From positions 1 through 64,000 of the forward strand of contig JBFLYO010000005.1 of the NCBI GenBank assembly GCA_040756745.1: a stretch of DNA of 64,000 nt. The letters are read 5' to 3'. Shown here piece after piece: positions 52,018 to 60,951 of this stretch; positions within the stretch are counted from its first letter, which is position 1, and the number at the start of each line of letters is the position of its first letter. Both the position numbers and the translations under genes were made by a program. The notes below the pieces were generated by a model. That model was not told the origin of the DNA and did no database searches. It saw only the letters and a program-made list of their open reading frames with translations. The stretch is from JBFLYO01 sp040756745. GTDB lineage: Bacteria; Bacteroidota; Ignavibacteria; UBA10030; UBA6906.

Positions 52018-53142
52018 CTACTTTCCCTTCAGGATCTCGTAGAGCGCGGAGCGCGCGCGATCACCGCCTATGTTGCCGAGGTAGTAGACCGCGTCGCGCC
52101 TCAGTTCGAAGTCTTCGTCGCTCAGCGCCACATTCTTCAGAAAATCCACCGCCCTGTCATTCCCCACGTCAGCGATGGTGTAGACGATGGTTTGCCGCTG
52201 ATCGCTCCGGGATTTCGGAAGCACCCGGTAGAGCTCCTCCAGAACCCCCACGCGCTGGTTCTTGTCTGCGCCATGCTCCCCGATGTAGTCGATTGCGTAC
52301 CCCTGGATGTCCCGGTTCGTGTCCATCCTGGCGATTTCCACGAACACGGAGAGGACGTCATATTTGGCAAAGTTCGAGAGTGCGTCCATGGCGGCTTCCC
52401 GCAGCGGGCGGGGTTGTTTCATGTCGAGGGCGACGTCCTTCAACGTTGTGTACGATTTCTCGTCTTCCCTGGTTTCACCGAGGGCATAAAGTGCGTCCAT
52501 CTTCAGCCGGGTTGACGGGTCGAGCTTCTCGGCCTGCTCGCCGATCACGAATGGTGCGACGGACGGATGGCCAATTCCCACGCGGCCGAGCTGTCGCATC
52601 TGTCGCCTGAGCTGCCGCTCCAGGTTGCGCATGGGCGGTATCGGAGCGACGCTGTAGGCGTGAGGTCCCGGCGTGCGTTCGATATACACCGGCACTGTGC
52701 CGGTCCCCCCCACGGCGCCCGGCTGGAGGTCGTTCAGATCTGCCACGGCGTCGTCGTAATACCTGCTTCTGGCATGCTGCTGGATGAATTTCGTGTAGGC
52801 CTCGACCGCTGCCTTGCGGTTGCTGTGCTTGAGGCTGTAGGCCGACCAGTACCGGGCGTCGTCGACGTATTCGCTCTTGGGGTACTTTGCGATCAGTGCT
52901 CTGAATTTCTCCCTCGCCTGATCCCACTTCTCTTCCAGGACGAGTGCATAGCCCTCCTTGTAAATCTCGTACCCGGGGTCGGCCTGATTGTCGCCGGTGG
53001 CATCCGAATGTGCTGTAAGCGTGATTGTGTAGTAGTCGGGATGCGGCGTGGCCTGGCCCGGTCGCTGCCCCGACGCCGCTGTGGCGGCGAGCGTGAGGGC
53101 ACACAGGACGAGCGTGCCCGTGAGCGGTGTTCGCGTGATCAT
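52018..53142 (-). CDS. Exported TPR/HEAT-repeat protein
   Basis: 374 residues with a signal peptide (MITRTPLTGTLVLCALTLAATAASG). Near residue 60-110 are TPR/YbgF-like helices (EKWDQAREKFRALIAKYPKSEY, a BamD-type pattern). From about 230 it has HEAT-like repeats (EAAMDALSNFAKYDVLSVFVEIA, VDFLKNVALSDEDFELRRDAVYYLGNI). Periplasmic interaction scaffold in the sigma operon; overlaps the anti-sigma gene by 4 bases. Confidence 0.75.
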   Translation of the reverse strand: MITRTPLTGTLVLCALTLAATAASGQRPGQATPHPDYYTITLTAHSDATGDNQADPGYEIYKEGYALVLEEKWDQAREKFRALIAKYPKSEYVDDARYWSAYSLKHSNRKAAVEAYTKFIQQHARSRYYDDAVADLNDLQPGAVGGTGTVPVYIERTPGPHAYSVAPIPPMRNLERQLRRQMRQLGRVGIGHPSVAPFVIGEQAEKLDPSTRLKMDALYALGETREDEKSYTTLKDVALDMKQPRPLREAAMDALSNFAKYDVLSVFVEIARMDTNRDIQGYAIDYIGEHGADKNQRVGVLEELYRVLPKSRSDQRQTIVYTIADVGNDRAVDFLKNVALSDEDFELRRDAVYYLGNIGGDRARSALYEILKGK

Positions 53143-53930
53143 TGCGGTCTCCTTTCCGTGACGCCCGATTCCAACAGGTTTTCCGCCATGCGGATTTTGA
53201 AGAGGAGATTCTCACGTCGGATGCCGCTCCTGATGAGCTCGACGTTCGGGAGATCGTGCTCCTCTTCCAGGTTTGCGAGTTCAATGAGGATCTTCTCCAG
53301 GTCGCCCACCAGCTCGGCGGAGCGCGCATCAAGCGGCTGGTTGCGCAGGTAGCGCGCCTCGTGCACGAGCGCGCGCGACTGTCGGCGCTCCACACTGAGA
53401 TCGAGGGGGCTCCCCTCGGCGGTGTTCATGTTGGTGAGTCCGATCAGCAGGACCTTTGACCTCTTAATGTAGTCGTTCATCCGCTGCGCGGCCGGTTCCG
53501 AGATACTCACGGGCGTCGGATTGAGTGCCACCGCGGGCTGTTCGACATCGGCCGGGGTCTTTGGCCAGAAGAGCACGACGAATGCTGCGATAAGCGCAAC
53601 GGCGCCGGCGCCTGAAAGGAGGGGGGCGCGGTTGGCGCTGACAAACATCGATATCCGGTCGAGAAGCGCCGGGGTGAGGCGCAGACGTTTCCGCTCCGCG
53701 GCGACAAGCTTTGCTTCCACCTCATTGGCAAATGCTGTCCAGAACGCCTGATCCCGTTGGGCCTCAGGCGAGGCGGCGGGACCGGGAAGAACTTCAAGAA
53801 GCGCACGGATCTCCTCGAGCTCCGCGCGGCAGGCGACGCACCCTGCGAGGTGTGCCTCAACGCGCTCCCGGTCCGCGCTGTCCAGCGCCCCCGTGGCAAC
53901 ATCGTAGAGGAACGTGCGCACGTGTTTCAT
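53139..53930 (-). CDS. Membrane anti-sigma factor with zinc-finger motif
   Basis: 263 residues from ATG 53930, overlapping the sigma gene as ATGA. N-terminal zinc-binding anti-sigma domain: VEAHLAGCVACRAELEE with H-x3-C-x2-C. A transmembrane helix near residue 113-130 (PLLSGAGAVALIAAFVVLFW) separates it from a periplasmic part of about 130 residues with heptad-like helices. It should hold the sigma factor inactive until an envelope signal. Confidence 0.88.
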   Translation of the reverse strand: MKHVRTFLYDVATGALDSADRERVEAHLAGCVACRAELEEIRALLEVLPGPAASPEAQRDQAFWTAFANEVEAKLVAAERKRLRLTPALLDRISMFVSANRAPLLSGAGAVALIAAFVVLFWPKTPADVEQPAVALNPTPVSISEPAAQRMNDYIKRSKVLLIGLTNMNTAEGSPLDLSVERRQSRALVHEARYLRNQPLDARSAELVGDLEKILIELANLEEEHDLPNVELIRSGIRRENLLFKIRMAENLLESGVTERRPQ

Positions 53931-54484
53931 GTCAGGTCGTTCTCCAGGAATTGCAGCTTCGCCTTCAATTTTCTCAGTCCACGGTACAGATGGGTCTTTA
54001 CCGTCCCCTCGGAGCACCGGAGGATGGCGCTCACCTGCTTTGTCGACAACCCGTCAATGTGCCGGAGGATCACGACCGCCCGCTGCAGGGTGGGAAGTTC
54101 ATGCAGGGCTCGCTCGATGTGGGCGCGGACGTCGGACCCCTGATCGGGCGGCGGTTCCTGTGCGGCGCCTGTTGCCGACGGGTGATCCTGGGGGACCTCG
54201 CGCTGCAGGCGCGTCCGGTCGCTTTTGAGCCGGTTCATCGCGAGGTTCACGACGATACGATGGAGCCAGGTTCCAAAGTCCGCCTCCCCCCGGAACGACC
54301 CGAGCGACCGGTGCGCGCGCACGAAGGCCTCTTGGGCGACATCGGCCGCCGCGTCGTGGTCGCCGACAAACCCAAACGCTACATTGTACGCCTGTTTCAT
54401 ATGCTGCTGCACCAGAAGACGGAATGCCTCATGGCTCCCTTCCCTGGCTCGGGAGATCAGGTGCTGCTCGTCGGCAGCAGGCAT
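53927..54484 (-). CDS. ECF (RpoE-type) sigma factor
   Basis: 185 residues from ATG 54484 (AGGATTGG upstream); a TTG 33 bases earlier is an alternative. Region 2: AFRLLVQQHMKQAYNVAFGF and DVAQEAFVRAHRSLGSFRGEADFGTWLHRI, then region 4: LPTLQRAVVILRHIDGLSTKQVSAILRCSEGTVKTHLYRGL. Directs transcription of an envelope regulon; encoded with its own anti-sigma. Promoter in the 70 bases upstream unclear. Confidence 0.92.
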   Translation of the reverse strand: MPAADEQHLISRAREGSHEAFRLLVQQHMKQAYNVAFGFVGDHDAAADVAQEAFVRAHRSLGSFRGEADFGTWLHRIVVNLAMNRLKSDRTRLQREVPQDHPSATGAAQEPPPDQGSDVRAHIERALHELPTLQRAVVILRHIDGLSTKQVSAILRCSEGTVKTHLYRGLRKLKAKLQFLENDLT

Positions 54485-54557
54485 GTCCAATCCTGAATAT
54501 GAGCGCCGTTCTTTCAATTAGACAGCCGTTGGGGTTGACCCGTTGACAGTGAAGAAG

Positions 54558-54601
54558 AAAAAAACGCCGGGGGAGCGGCTTCCGGCTGCCCGTCCCCGGC
54601 G
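54558..54601 (-). terminator. Intrinsic terminator of the DUF2339 transcript
   Basis: On the minus strand the stem CGCCGGGG / CCCCGGCG is followed by seven T residues. It isolates the sigma operon downstream from the 54.6-60 kb transcript. Confidence 0.85.
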
Positions 54602-54626
54602 TGATTCGGGGTCCTGGTGGCAGGCG

Positions 54627-56942
54627 TTAGGTCTTCTTTGGCGCGGGAGCGGGCGTGTCCGTTGCCGTCCCGAATATGAGTGACTTGTACCGCTGGTAGG
54701 TATACGAGACAGCCAGCAAAATGATGCCAAGCCCGATGAAGGAGAAGATCCTGTACAGCGTCTCGAGGAACGACAGGTCATAGATGAAAATCTTGAGAAT
54801 CGTGATGCCGAACAGGACGATCGAGCCGATCCGGAGCGCCCGTGATCTCCTCCAGAACCCGACCACCATGATGATGATCGAATAGAACAGCCACACACCC
54901 GAAAGGGAGAGTTGCTCGAGGTTCTCGAGTCGCTCGTGCAATGAAACGTCATCGGGGGGGGCAGCGGCGATGTCCTTCTCGAAGAAATCTCGCGTCTCTC
55001 CCGTGACGAGGGCGAGCAGAAGAACGACGATCGCCATCCGCAGCGTCGCAAAGGCCGCGCGCTGTCCCGGAACCTCCTGGAGCGTGCCGTCGAGGCGCCG
55101 GACCATGAAAAATCCCGCTGCGGCAACTGCAGCCATGCCGCTGACACGCCAGTTCGCAAGAGGGGTGAATTCTACAATCGGATCGAACGCGATCCCCCTC
55201 AATGCTGCGGTGACGATAGCAATGAAGAGGACCACAAGGCCGGCGACGTACAGATGCGTCTCTTTGCGGCCCGTCCCGATCCAGCTCAGGATGGCGCCGT
55301 ACACGCCCCAGCCGACCGCAAGCGTCATCCAGAGGCTGAAATACAAGCTCGCCTCCTCCTCATGCGCGGCGGCGCGGAGAAGCCGCGTGTACTGTGCTGA
55401 GATTTCAACCGTCAGGAGAATGAAGACGACCACGGCCGCACCAATAGAGAGAAGCCGCGCAACCATAGTCAATTGTCTGCTGCCTGATCCAGCAATCGTG
55501 CCGGCGCCGAGCCATCCCGCGGCGGCAAGCACTGCATAGGTCAGCCCCCGCTCGTTAAAGAGAAGGACGACGTCTTCGCCGCGAAGCGGGATGAGGGCGC
55601 CTGACGTGCCCAGGAGTTTCATGCCGGCTGCAACAAAAAGCCCTGCGGCCAGCAGATGGAACGCGGGAAGCTTCCAGCGGGAACCCAGCCAGGCCAGTGC
55701 CAGCGCTTCGACCGTCCAGAGTTCGACGGTGGTATACTGCTTAAACTGGATCGCGGTTGCAGCGATCAGCAACAACGCCGCGGAAACCGACGAATGCACG
55801 TTCCAGGTCCTCGCCTCGGGCTTTCGTTGGCCGATTCGCACGGCGGTAAGTGCATACACGCCCCCCATGAGCGCAGTGGCGAGCCCATTCCATTCGTGAA
55901 GCTCTGGTTCAAACAGATTGTACAGTGCGATGAAAGAGAAAAGCGCGTTGGCACTTGCCGTGATGAGGCGGATCGTTGCGAACGAAGACTCCCCTTTCAG
56001 GACCCTGCCGGTCGACAACACATGGAAGAGGAGCCAGAAGACAGCAACGAAATAGAGGGTGAGCGCAAAAGCATCCGTTATGTAGTGGTCCGAATACCAC
56101 ATGACATACAAAAGCCACGTGGCGCACAGCGCAAGGGGCTCGAGGATCGTCCATGCCGTCTTCCGGAGCGAGACGATCAGGATGCCCAAGTCGAGAAGAG
56201 CGATATACGTAAAGAGCCCCAGCTCATTTGGCTGGCCGGTACTGAGCATGATGGGAGTGAGGAAGCCGCCGAGCCACCCAAGGAGCGCCACGGCGAGCGT
56301 ATCGTACCGGAAGGCGTTCGCAAATGCCACGATCGTTACCGCGGTCATAAGGAGGAACGCGACCAGTTGCGGCACCAGGTGGTAGAAATTGAACGAAGCG
56401 TAGACGGAGAGGTAGAGGATCGAGATGCCTGCGCCGACAAGCCCCTGTGAGAAAATCTGGAACCCCCGTCGGTGAGAGCGTGCGGCCGCGACGAGCAGGC
56501 CCCCGCCGATCGCTGCACCAATCAGCACACGGACCGTTTCATTGATCCAGTTCTTGTCAAAGGCATACTTCAGAAAGAACCCCATCCCGATAATGAGCGC
56601 AACGGCGCCGATGCGGTTCAGAAGCCGGCCGCCGATGAGGGACTCCCATTCCTCTTTGGACCGTGAGGGACGGCGTGGCTGCCGTGGGAGGGGGGGTAGG
56701 GGAGTAGGCGGTAGGGGGGTAAGGGGTAGGGAGGGTCGCGGCTTTGCTGTACGGCGTGCAGAAGCCGATTTCCTCCTGGCTGCGGTCTGGCGCGCGTTCG
56801 GCTCGGGGGCCTTTGGAGGGAGCGATTCAGACAGTCTCCGCATCTCGTGTTCTACCCTGTTGATGCGGCTGAACAGGACGGCGACCAAAACGACGAATGC
56901 GGCGAAGAGGAGCATCACGAAGAGACTCAGGAAGGCAACCAT
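54627..56942 (-). CDS. DUF2339 polytopic membrane protein
   Basis: 771 residues. A membrane helix at the extreme N-terminus, then a Pro/Lys/Arg-rich linker of about 60 residues (LPPKAPEPNARQTAARR, then a proline-threonine-leucine run), and about 20 hydrophobic segments. DUF2339 motifs such as LIGGRLLNRIGAVALIIGMGFFLKY and the RGLTYAVLAAAGW region are visible. Function unknown; family members are large integral membrane proteins. AAGGAGA precedes the ATG; it follows the sugar dehydrogenase gene by 26 bases. Confidence 0.85.
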   Translation of the reverse strand: MVAFLSLFVMLLFAAFVVLVAVLFSRINRVEHEMRRLSESLPPKAPEPNARQTAARRKSASARRTAKPRPSLPLTPLPPTPLPPLPRQPRRPSRSKEEWESLIGGRLLNRIGAVALIIGMGFFLKYAFDKNWINETVRVLIGAAIGGGLLVAAARSHRRGFQIFSQGLVGAGISILYLSVYASFNFYHLVPQLVAFLLMTAVTIVAFANAFRYDTLAVALLGWLGGFLTPIMLSTGQPNELGLFTYIALLDLGILIVSLRKTAWTILEPLALCATWLLYVMWYSDHYITDAFALTLYFVAVFWLLFHVLSTGRVLKGESSFATIRLITASANALFSFIALYNLFEPELHEWNGLATALMGGVYALTAVRIGQRKPEARTWNVHSSVSAALLLIAATAIQFKQYTTVELWTVEALALAWLGSRWKLPAFHLLAAGLFVAAGMKLLGTSGALIPLRGEDVVLLFNERGLTYAVLAAAGWLGAGTIAGSGSRQLTMVARLLSIGAAVVVFILLTVEISAQYTRLLRAAAHEEEASLYFSLWMTLAVGWGVYGAILSWIGTGRKETHLYVAGLVVLFIAIVTAALRGIAFDPIVEFTPLANWRVSGMAAVAAAGFFMVRRLDGTLQEVPGQRAAFATLRMAIVVLLLALVTGETRDFFEKDIAAAPPDDVSLHERLENLEQLSLSGVWLFYSIIIMVVGFWRRSRALRIGSIVLFGITILKIFIYDLSFLETLYRIFSFIGLGIILLAVSYTYQRYKSLIFGTATDTPAPAPKKT
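56686..56735 (+). other. G-rich tract with quadruplex potential inside the DUF2339 gene
   Basis: At least five runs of three or more G (up to seven) separated by 1-8 bases, on the non-coding strand of the gene (it encodes the proline-rich linker). Several runs of GGGG separated by TA, AAG or similar make it a quadruplex candidate. Confidence 0.5.
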
Positions 56943-56968
56943 GGGGGATCTCCTTAGGGTTCGCAGGC

Positions 56969-58138
56969 TTACTTGAACCGGTAGATCTTGCCGTCGAACG
57001 AGCAGATGTACAGTTCTGCCGATTCATCGACGCCGAACGACGCAATGGGAAGGTTGGTGTCTGCCAGCTCCACGCCGCTCACCTGTCCCTGGGCGTCCAT
57101 GCGCAGCGACCAGATCCTCCCGCTCCCATAGTCAGCGCAGACGTACGCGCCTGTCAACTCGGGATGTCGCGACCCCCGGTAGATGTATCCCCCCGTGACC
57201 GACACGCCGAGAGCATGCGTGTATTGCCAGACGGGACGCACGAGACCCGAGGTATCGCAGTTGGACGAGGGCTTGAAGCAGGAGTTCCCCTCCATGATGT
57301 TCCAGCCGTAATTCTTTCCCTTCTCGATAATGTCCACCTCCTCGATGTCGTCCTGTCCGACATCGGCAGCCCACATGCGTCCGGATGGGACGTCGAAACA
57401 AAAGCGCCAGGGGTTCCTCAGGCCGTAGGCCCAGATTTCCCCGCGATGCGACGTGCCCGCGAAGGGATTGTCCGGCGGGATAGAATAGTTCATCCCGGCG
57501 GCAGGCGCGTTCACATCGATCCGGAGGATTTTGCCGAGCAGAGTGTTGAGGCTCTGCCCGTTGCCAAATGGGTCTCCTGCGCTTCCGCCGTCCCCTGCGG
57601 CGATGTACAGATAGCCGTCGGGGCCGAACGCCACCTGTCCGCCGTTGTGGTTTGAAAACGGCTGGAGGAACTCAAGGATCGTCATCGCAGAGGCAACTTC
57701 GGCGACATTCGGGTCGGCTGCGCTGACGCGGTAGCGGGCGATCACTGTGCGTGCCGGATTCGAGGCGGTGTAGTTCACGTAGAAATATCCGTTGGAGCGA
57801 TACGAGGGGTGAAACGCAAGGCCAAGCAGCCCCTCTTCGTTCCCTGCATCGTTGACCTTATCCCTTATGTCGAGAAAAACGCTCGCCGACGTCGTAGCCG
57901 GATCGTTCGGGAAGACGAGGATGCGTCCGGCCTGTTCGACGACGAACAACCGTCGCGACCCGTCGGCAGGTGTCTGGAGGTCGAGCGGCCGGGTAAATGT
58001 CAAATGGGGAAACGCGAGCTCGAGTTCGGCAGGAACCGAGGTCCCATCGTGCGCCGCGTTCCGGCACGTTGAGAGACCGCTGGTGACGAAGCTGAGTGCG
58101 CCGACGAAGAGACAGCGTGCGATCCATCCTGATGTCAT
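56969..58138 (-). CDS. Periplasmic PQQ-dependent sugar dehydrogenase family protein
   Basis: 389 residues from ATG 58138 (GGAGG 7 bases upstream). Signal-like start MTSGWIARCLFVGALSFVTSG. Six-bladed propeller pattern of the soluble aldose/glucose-type family: FLDIRDKVNDAGNEEGLLGLAFHPSY, NHNGGQVAFGPDGYLYIAAGDGG, ILRIDVNAP, AYGLRNPWRFCFD and ADVGQDDIEEVDIIEKGKNYGW. Oxidises sugars or serves as a binding scaffold (Yli-type). Located between thiolase and DUF2339. Confidence 0.88.
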   Translation of the reverse strand: MTSGWIARCLFVGALSFVTSGLSTCRNAAHDGTSVPAELELAFPHLTFTRPLDLQTPADGSRRLFVVEQAGRILVFPNDPATTSASVFLDIRDKVNDAGNEEGLLGLAFHPSYRSNGYFYVNYTASNPARTVIARYRVSAADPNVAEVASAMTILEFLQPFSNHNGGQVAFGPDGYLYIAAGDGGSAGDPFGNGQSLNTLLGKILRIDVNAPAAGMNYSIPPDNPFAGTSHRGEIWAYGLRNPWRFCFDVPSGRMWAADVGQDDIEEVDIIEKGKNYGWNIMEGNSCFKPSSNCDTSGLVRPVWQYTHALGVSVTGGYIYRGSRHPELTGAYVCADYGSGRIWSLRMDAQGQVSGVELADTNLPIASFGVDESAELYICSFDGKIYRFK

Positions 58139-58165
58139 GGACAACCTCCGTTGTCGTACCGAAAG

Positions 58166-59374
58166 TTAACCGATCGCCTCCACCACCACGGAAATTCCCT
58201 GGCCGACCCCGATGCACATCGTTGCCAGACCGTACCGAACGCCACCCAGCTTCATCGCATGAATGAGCGTCGTCATGATGCGTGCGCCGCTGCACCCAAG
58301 CGGATGGCCGAGCGCGATGGCCCCTCCGTTGACGTTCGTCTTCTCCGGCTGAAGGCCCAGGTCGCGCATGACGGCGATGGCCTGTGCGGCGAACGCTTCA
58401 TTGAGTTCGACGAGTCCCAGATCGCTGACCGAGAGCCCCGCCTTCCTGAGGGCGATCCGCGTGGCGGGAACCGGCCCGATCCCCATCGTCCGCGGGTCGA
58501 CCCCCGCCACGCCCGCCGACACAACGCGGACCAGCGGCCTCAGCCCCGACGCCGTCGCGCGCTGAGCGCTCATAATGACGAGGGCCGCTGCACCGTCGTT
58601 CAATGACGAGGAATTCCCCGCCGTCACGCTCCCCCCGACACGGAATGCCGGTTTCAGTGCAGCAAGCTGTTCCATTGAAGTGTCCGGACGTGGACCTTCA
58701 TCTCTTTCAATGCGAATTGGCAGGCCCGATTTCTGCGGCACTTCGATCGGGACGACTTCGTGTGAGAACGCGCCGCTTTCCTGAGCGCGGCAGGCGCGCC
58801 GGTGGCTTTCAAGCGCAAACCGGTCCTGCTCCTCGCGGGTGATGCCGTACTGCGACGCAACGTTTTCAGCGGTTTCCCCCATGCTCTCGAGGGGGAACAG
58901 TTCCTTCATGCGCGGGTTCGGAAAGCGCCACCCGAGCGCGGTATCGTACGCCGTTACGTTGCCATACGCGCCGCTCAGGTTTTTCGGGATGGAATACGGG
59001 GCCCTGCTCATGCTTTCGACACCTCCTGCAATCACGACCTCGGCGTCGCCCGACCAGATTGCACGCGATGCCTGGACGATGGCTTCCAGGCTCGACCCGC
59101 AGAGCCGGTTGACGGTTGTTCCGGGGACCGACACAGGGAGTCCGGCGAGGAGAACGCTCATCCGTCCCACGTTCCTGTTGTCCTCGCCGGCCTGGTTTGC
59201 GCAACCCCAGATGACGTCGTCGATGGCGGCCGGATCGATTTGAGTGGCGCGCACCAGCGCAGCAATGACGGACGCTCCCAGGTCGTCGGGACGCACGTCG
59301 CGGAGCACACCGCCATACCTGCCGACGGGGGAGCGGAGCGCGCCGACAATGACGGCCTCGGAACTGTGTGTCAT
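58166..59374 (-). CDS. paaJ: Thiolase, 3-oxoadipyl-CoA/acetyl-CoA type
   Basis: 402 residues. Catalytic Cys92 in VNRLCGSSLEA, His357 in GHPLGCSGAR and Cys387 in MCIGVGQG. The GCANQAGEDNRNVGRM stretch near 57-72 matches 3-oxoadipyl-CoA thiolases (PaaJ/PcaF). With the phenylacetate-type genes upstream it most likely cleaves 3-oxoadipyl-CoA, but acetyl-CoA acetyltransferase activity is also possible. It starts 14 bases after DUF1573. Confidence 0.88.
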   Translation of the reverse strand: MTHSSEAVIVGALRSPVGRYGGVLRDVRPDDLGASVIAALVRATQIDPAAIDDVIWGCANQAGEDNRNVGRMSVLLAGLPVSVPGTTVNRLCGSSLEAIVQASRAIWSGDAEVVIAGGVESMSRAPYSIPKNLSGAYGNVTAYDTALGWRFPNPRMKELFPLESMGETAENVASQYGITREEQDRFALESHRRACRAQESGAFSHEVVPIEVPQKSGLPIRIERDEGPRPDTSMEQLAALKPAFRVGGSVTAGNSSSLNDGAAALVIMSAQRATASGLRPLVRVVSAGVAGVDPRTMGIGPVPATRIALRKAGLSVSDLGLVELNEAFAAQAIAVMRDLGLQPEKTNVNGGAIALGHPLGCSGARIMTTLIHAMKLGGVRYGLATMCIGVGQGISVVVEAIG

Positions 59375-59388
59375 GGTGGAGGGAAGGG

Positions 59389-60081
59389 CTACTTCACGGT
59401 CGCGTTGCGAGCATTCCCGAACACCTGGACGAAGAGCTCGGGCTGCCGGTCGTTCGTGGTCTTCACGAAGACGCCGTCGGAGATGAGCGGCGCGGCTGCT
59501 TCAGGCGTAAATTCAGCCCTGATCTCTGCCGTCGCGCCGGGCTGAATCGGCGAGGAGGGGAGCTTGAGGATCAACCCCTTCAATTGCGTCCTGAACGCGG
59601 TGAGGCCGAGGGGAGTGCTGCCGTTGTTGGTGACGGTGATGGTCGTGACGTTGACGCGGTCGACCTCGGCGTTCCGGAAGAGCAGGTTTTGAGGGGTCAG
59701 GAGAATTTCATCAACGACGTCGGCGGTAAATGAAATCACGGTCTCTTCGTGTCCCGCTGCATTTGAACGGACGGTGACCGTCTTGTGAACGGGACCGGCG
59801 AAATTCTTGGAATTGAACGTGATCTTCAGCGTACCCGATCCACCCGGAGGAATCGCCTTGCTGGACACCATGGTCCCCGTGCACCCGCAGGAGACATCCA
59901 CTCGTGCCAGGTGCAGCGTGTCGCTCCCCGTGTTCTTCAGCGTCAGCAGACGCTCGATGACGGATCCGCGATACACCCTGCCGAGGTCAAATGTGGTCCC
60001 CCCTTGCACTGACAGCACGGGCTGGGCCGGTGAGGACGTCGCCGCAACCACAGCAAGCATGAGGGCAATGACGCGGGTCAT
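59389..60081 (-). CDS. Exported DUF1573 protein with two Ig-like domains
   Basis: 230 residues. Signal peptide MTRVIALMLAVVAATSS. Two DUF1573/ASH-like domains: FDLGRVYRGSVIERLLTLKNTGSDTLHLARVDVSCGCTG with the CGCT signature, and a second starting LLFRNAEVDRVNVTTITVTNNGSTPLGL. Periplasmic or surface beta-sandwich, function unknown; the gene has its own promoter and precedes thiolase in the same transcript. Confidence 0.85.
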   Translation of the reverse strand: MTRVIALMLAVVAATSSPAQPVLSVQGGTTFDLGRVYRGSVIERLLTLKNTGSDTLHLARVDVSCGCTGTMVSSKAIPPGGSGTLKITFNSKNFAGPVHKTVTVRSNAAGHEETVISFTADVVDEILLTPQNLLFRNAEVDRVNVTTITVTNNGSTPLGLTAFRTQLKGLILKLPSSPIQPGATAEIRAEFTPEAAAPLISDGVFVKTTNDRQPELFVQVFGNARNATVK

Positions 60082-60138
60082 GACAGTTCATTCCTTTCCT
60101 GTGCAAAGCGGCGCATGCCTTTCTCCCGGGGGACAATT

Positions 60139-60168
60139 AATATAGAGCAGTTTTCCCCCTTTTTCCAA
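60139..60168 (-). promoter_or_regulatory. Promoter before DUF1573-thiolase
   Basis: TTGGAA at 60168-60163, 18-base spacer, TATATT at 60144-60139, on the minus strand, 58 bases before the ATG. Confidence 0.6.
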
Positions 60169-60183
60169 CGCACGGCCAGCGGC

Positions 60184-60951
60184 TTACACCGCAGCGGTTC
60201 CTTCCCGATCGAGAGCATGTCGGACGGCGGGCGCAGCCCGGTAACGCTCCTCACCGTAGAAGACGCGCAATGCGTCGAGGACCGCGCAGAGCTGACGGTA
60301 CCCGATTCTCTCCGCCCACTCAAGCGGCCCGGCGGGATAGTTGGTCCCCAGTTTCATTGCGGTGTCGATATCATCCCTTCCTGCCACTCCTTCCATCATG
60401 GCGAAGTGTGCTTCGTTGGCGAGGGTGCACACGATCCGCGGCAGGACCAGGCCGGGGAGATCTCCCACAAAGGTTGCTTCTTTGCCGAGGGAAGCCGCAA
60501 ACTCTTCCGCCATGCGTCTGGTGGGAACATCGGTGGTCGGGGCGACGGCGAACTCCAGGAGCGAACCGGCGAGAAGAGACGGGAGCGCGCCAATGCCGAT
60601 CAGCCTGTTCCTGTGACGCAGCCACCCTGCCTGCTCTCCCGCCCGTACCGTTACCGACGACGAGACAATGGGCGTGTGTGCGGGAAGCGACCTGTCGAGC
60701 AGCATGAGATTCTTGCGCTTCGTCTCCACCGAGACGTTGGAAAGTTCAAGTGCCAACCGAACGGTGCGGGAGGGTCGGGCAACAAGCCTGACATTGCCCC
60801 CGAGCCGGAAGCGTCGGGCGCCGGTCCGGCCCGGTTCGCGGATGGCGAGATGCTGCACGGCATACCCCCGCCCCGCGCAGAGCCCCGCGTACTCCGCAAC
60901 GAGCGGAGGATCACCCACGATACAGATCACCCGTCGATCGGTCGCCGTCAT
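60184..60951 (-). CDS. Degenerate 3-hydroxyacyl-CoA dehydrogenase-like protein
   Basis: 255 residues. The C-terminal half matches 3HCDH (TNYPAGPLEWAERIGYRQL and LRVFYGEERYRAAPAVRHAL). The N-terminal half should be a Rossmann fold but reads ICIVGDPPLVAEYAGL where a GxGxMG loop belongs, and no ERVxGxHFFNP-type segment is seen. It overlaps the intact dehydrogenase start by 4 bases. May be a regulatory or structural paralogue, or bind a different ligand. Confidence 0.7.
   Translation of the reverse strand: MTATDRRVICIVGDPPLVAEYAGLCAGRGYAVQHLAIREPGRTGARRFRLGGNVRLVARPSRTVRLALELSNVSVETKRKNLMLLDRSLPAHTPIVSSSVTVRAGEQAGWLRHRNRLIGIGALPSLLAGSLLEFAVAPTTDVPTRRMAEEFAASLGKEATFVGDLPGLVLPRIVCTLANEAHFAMMEGVAGRDDIDTAMKLGTNYPAGPLEWAERIGYRQLCAVLDALRVFYGEERYRAAPAVRHALDREGTAAV

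Noticed and set aside
54485..54557. ECF-type autoregulated promoter before the sigma gene
   Set aside because: A TCTAAT -10-like hexamer is present, but no convincing -35 (neither TTGnnn nor an ECF-type AAC motif at the right distance) was found.
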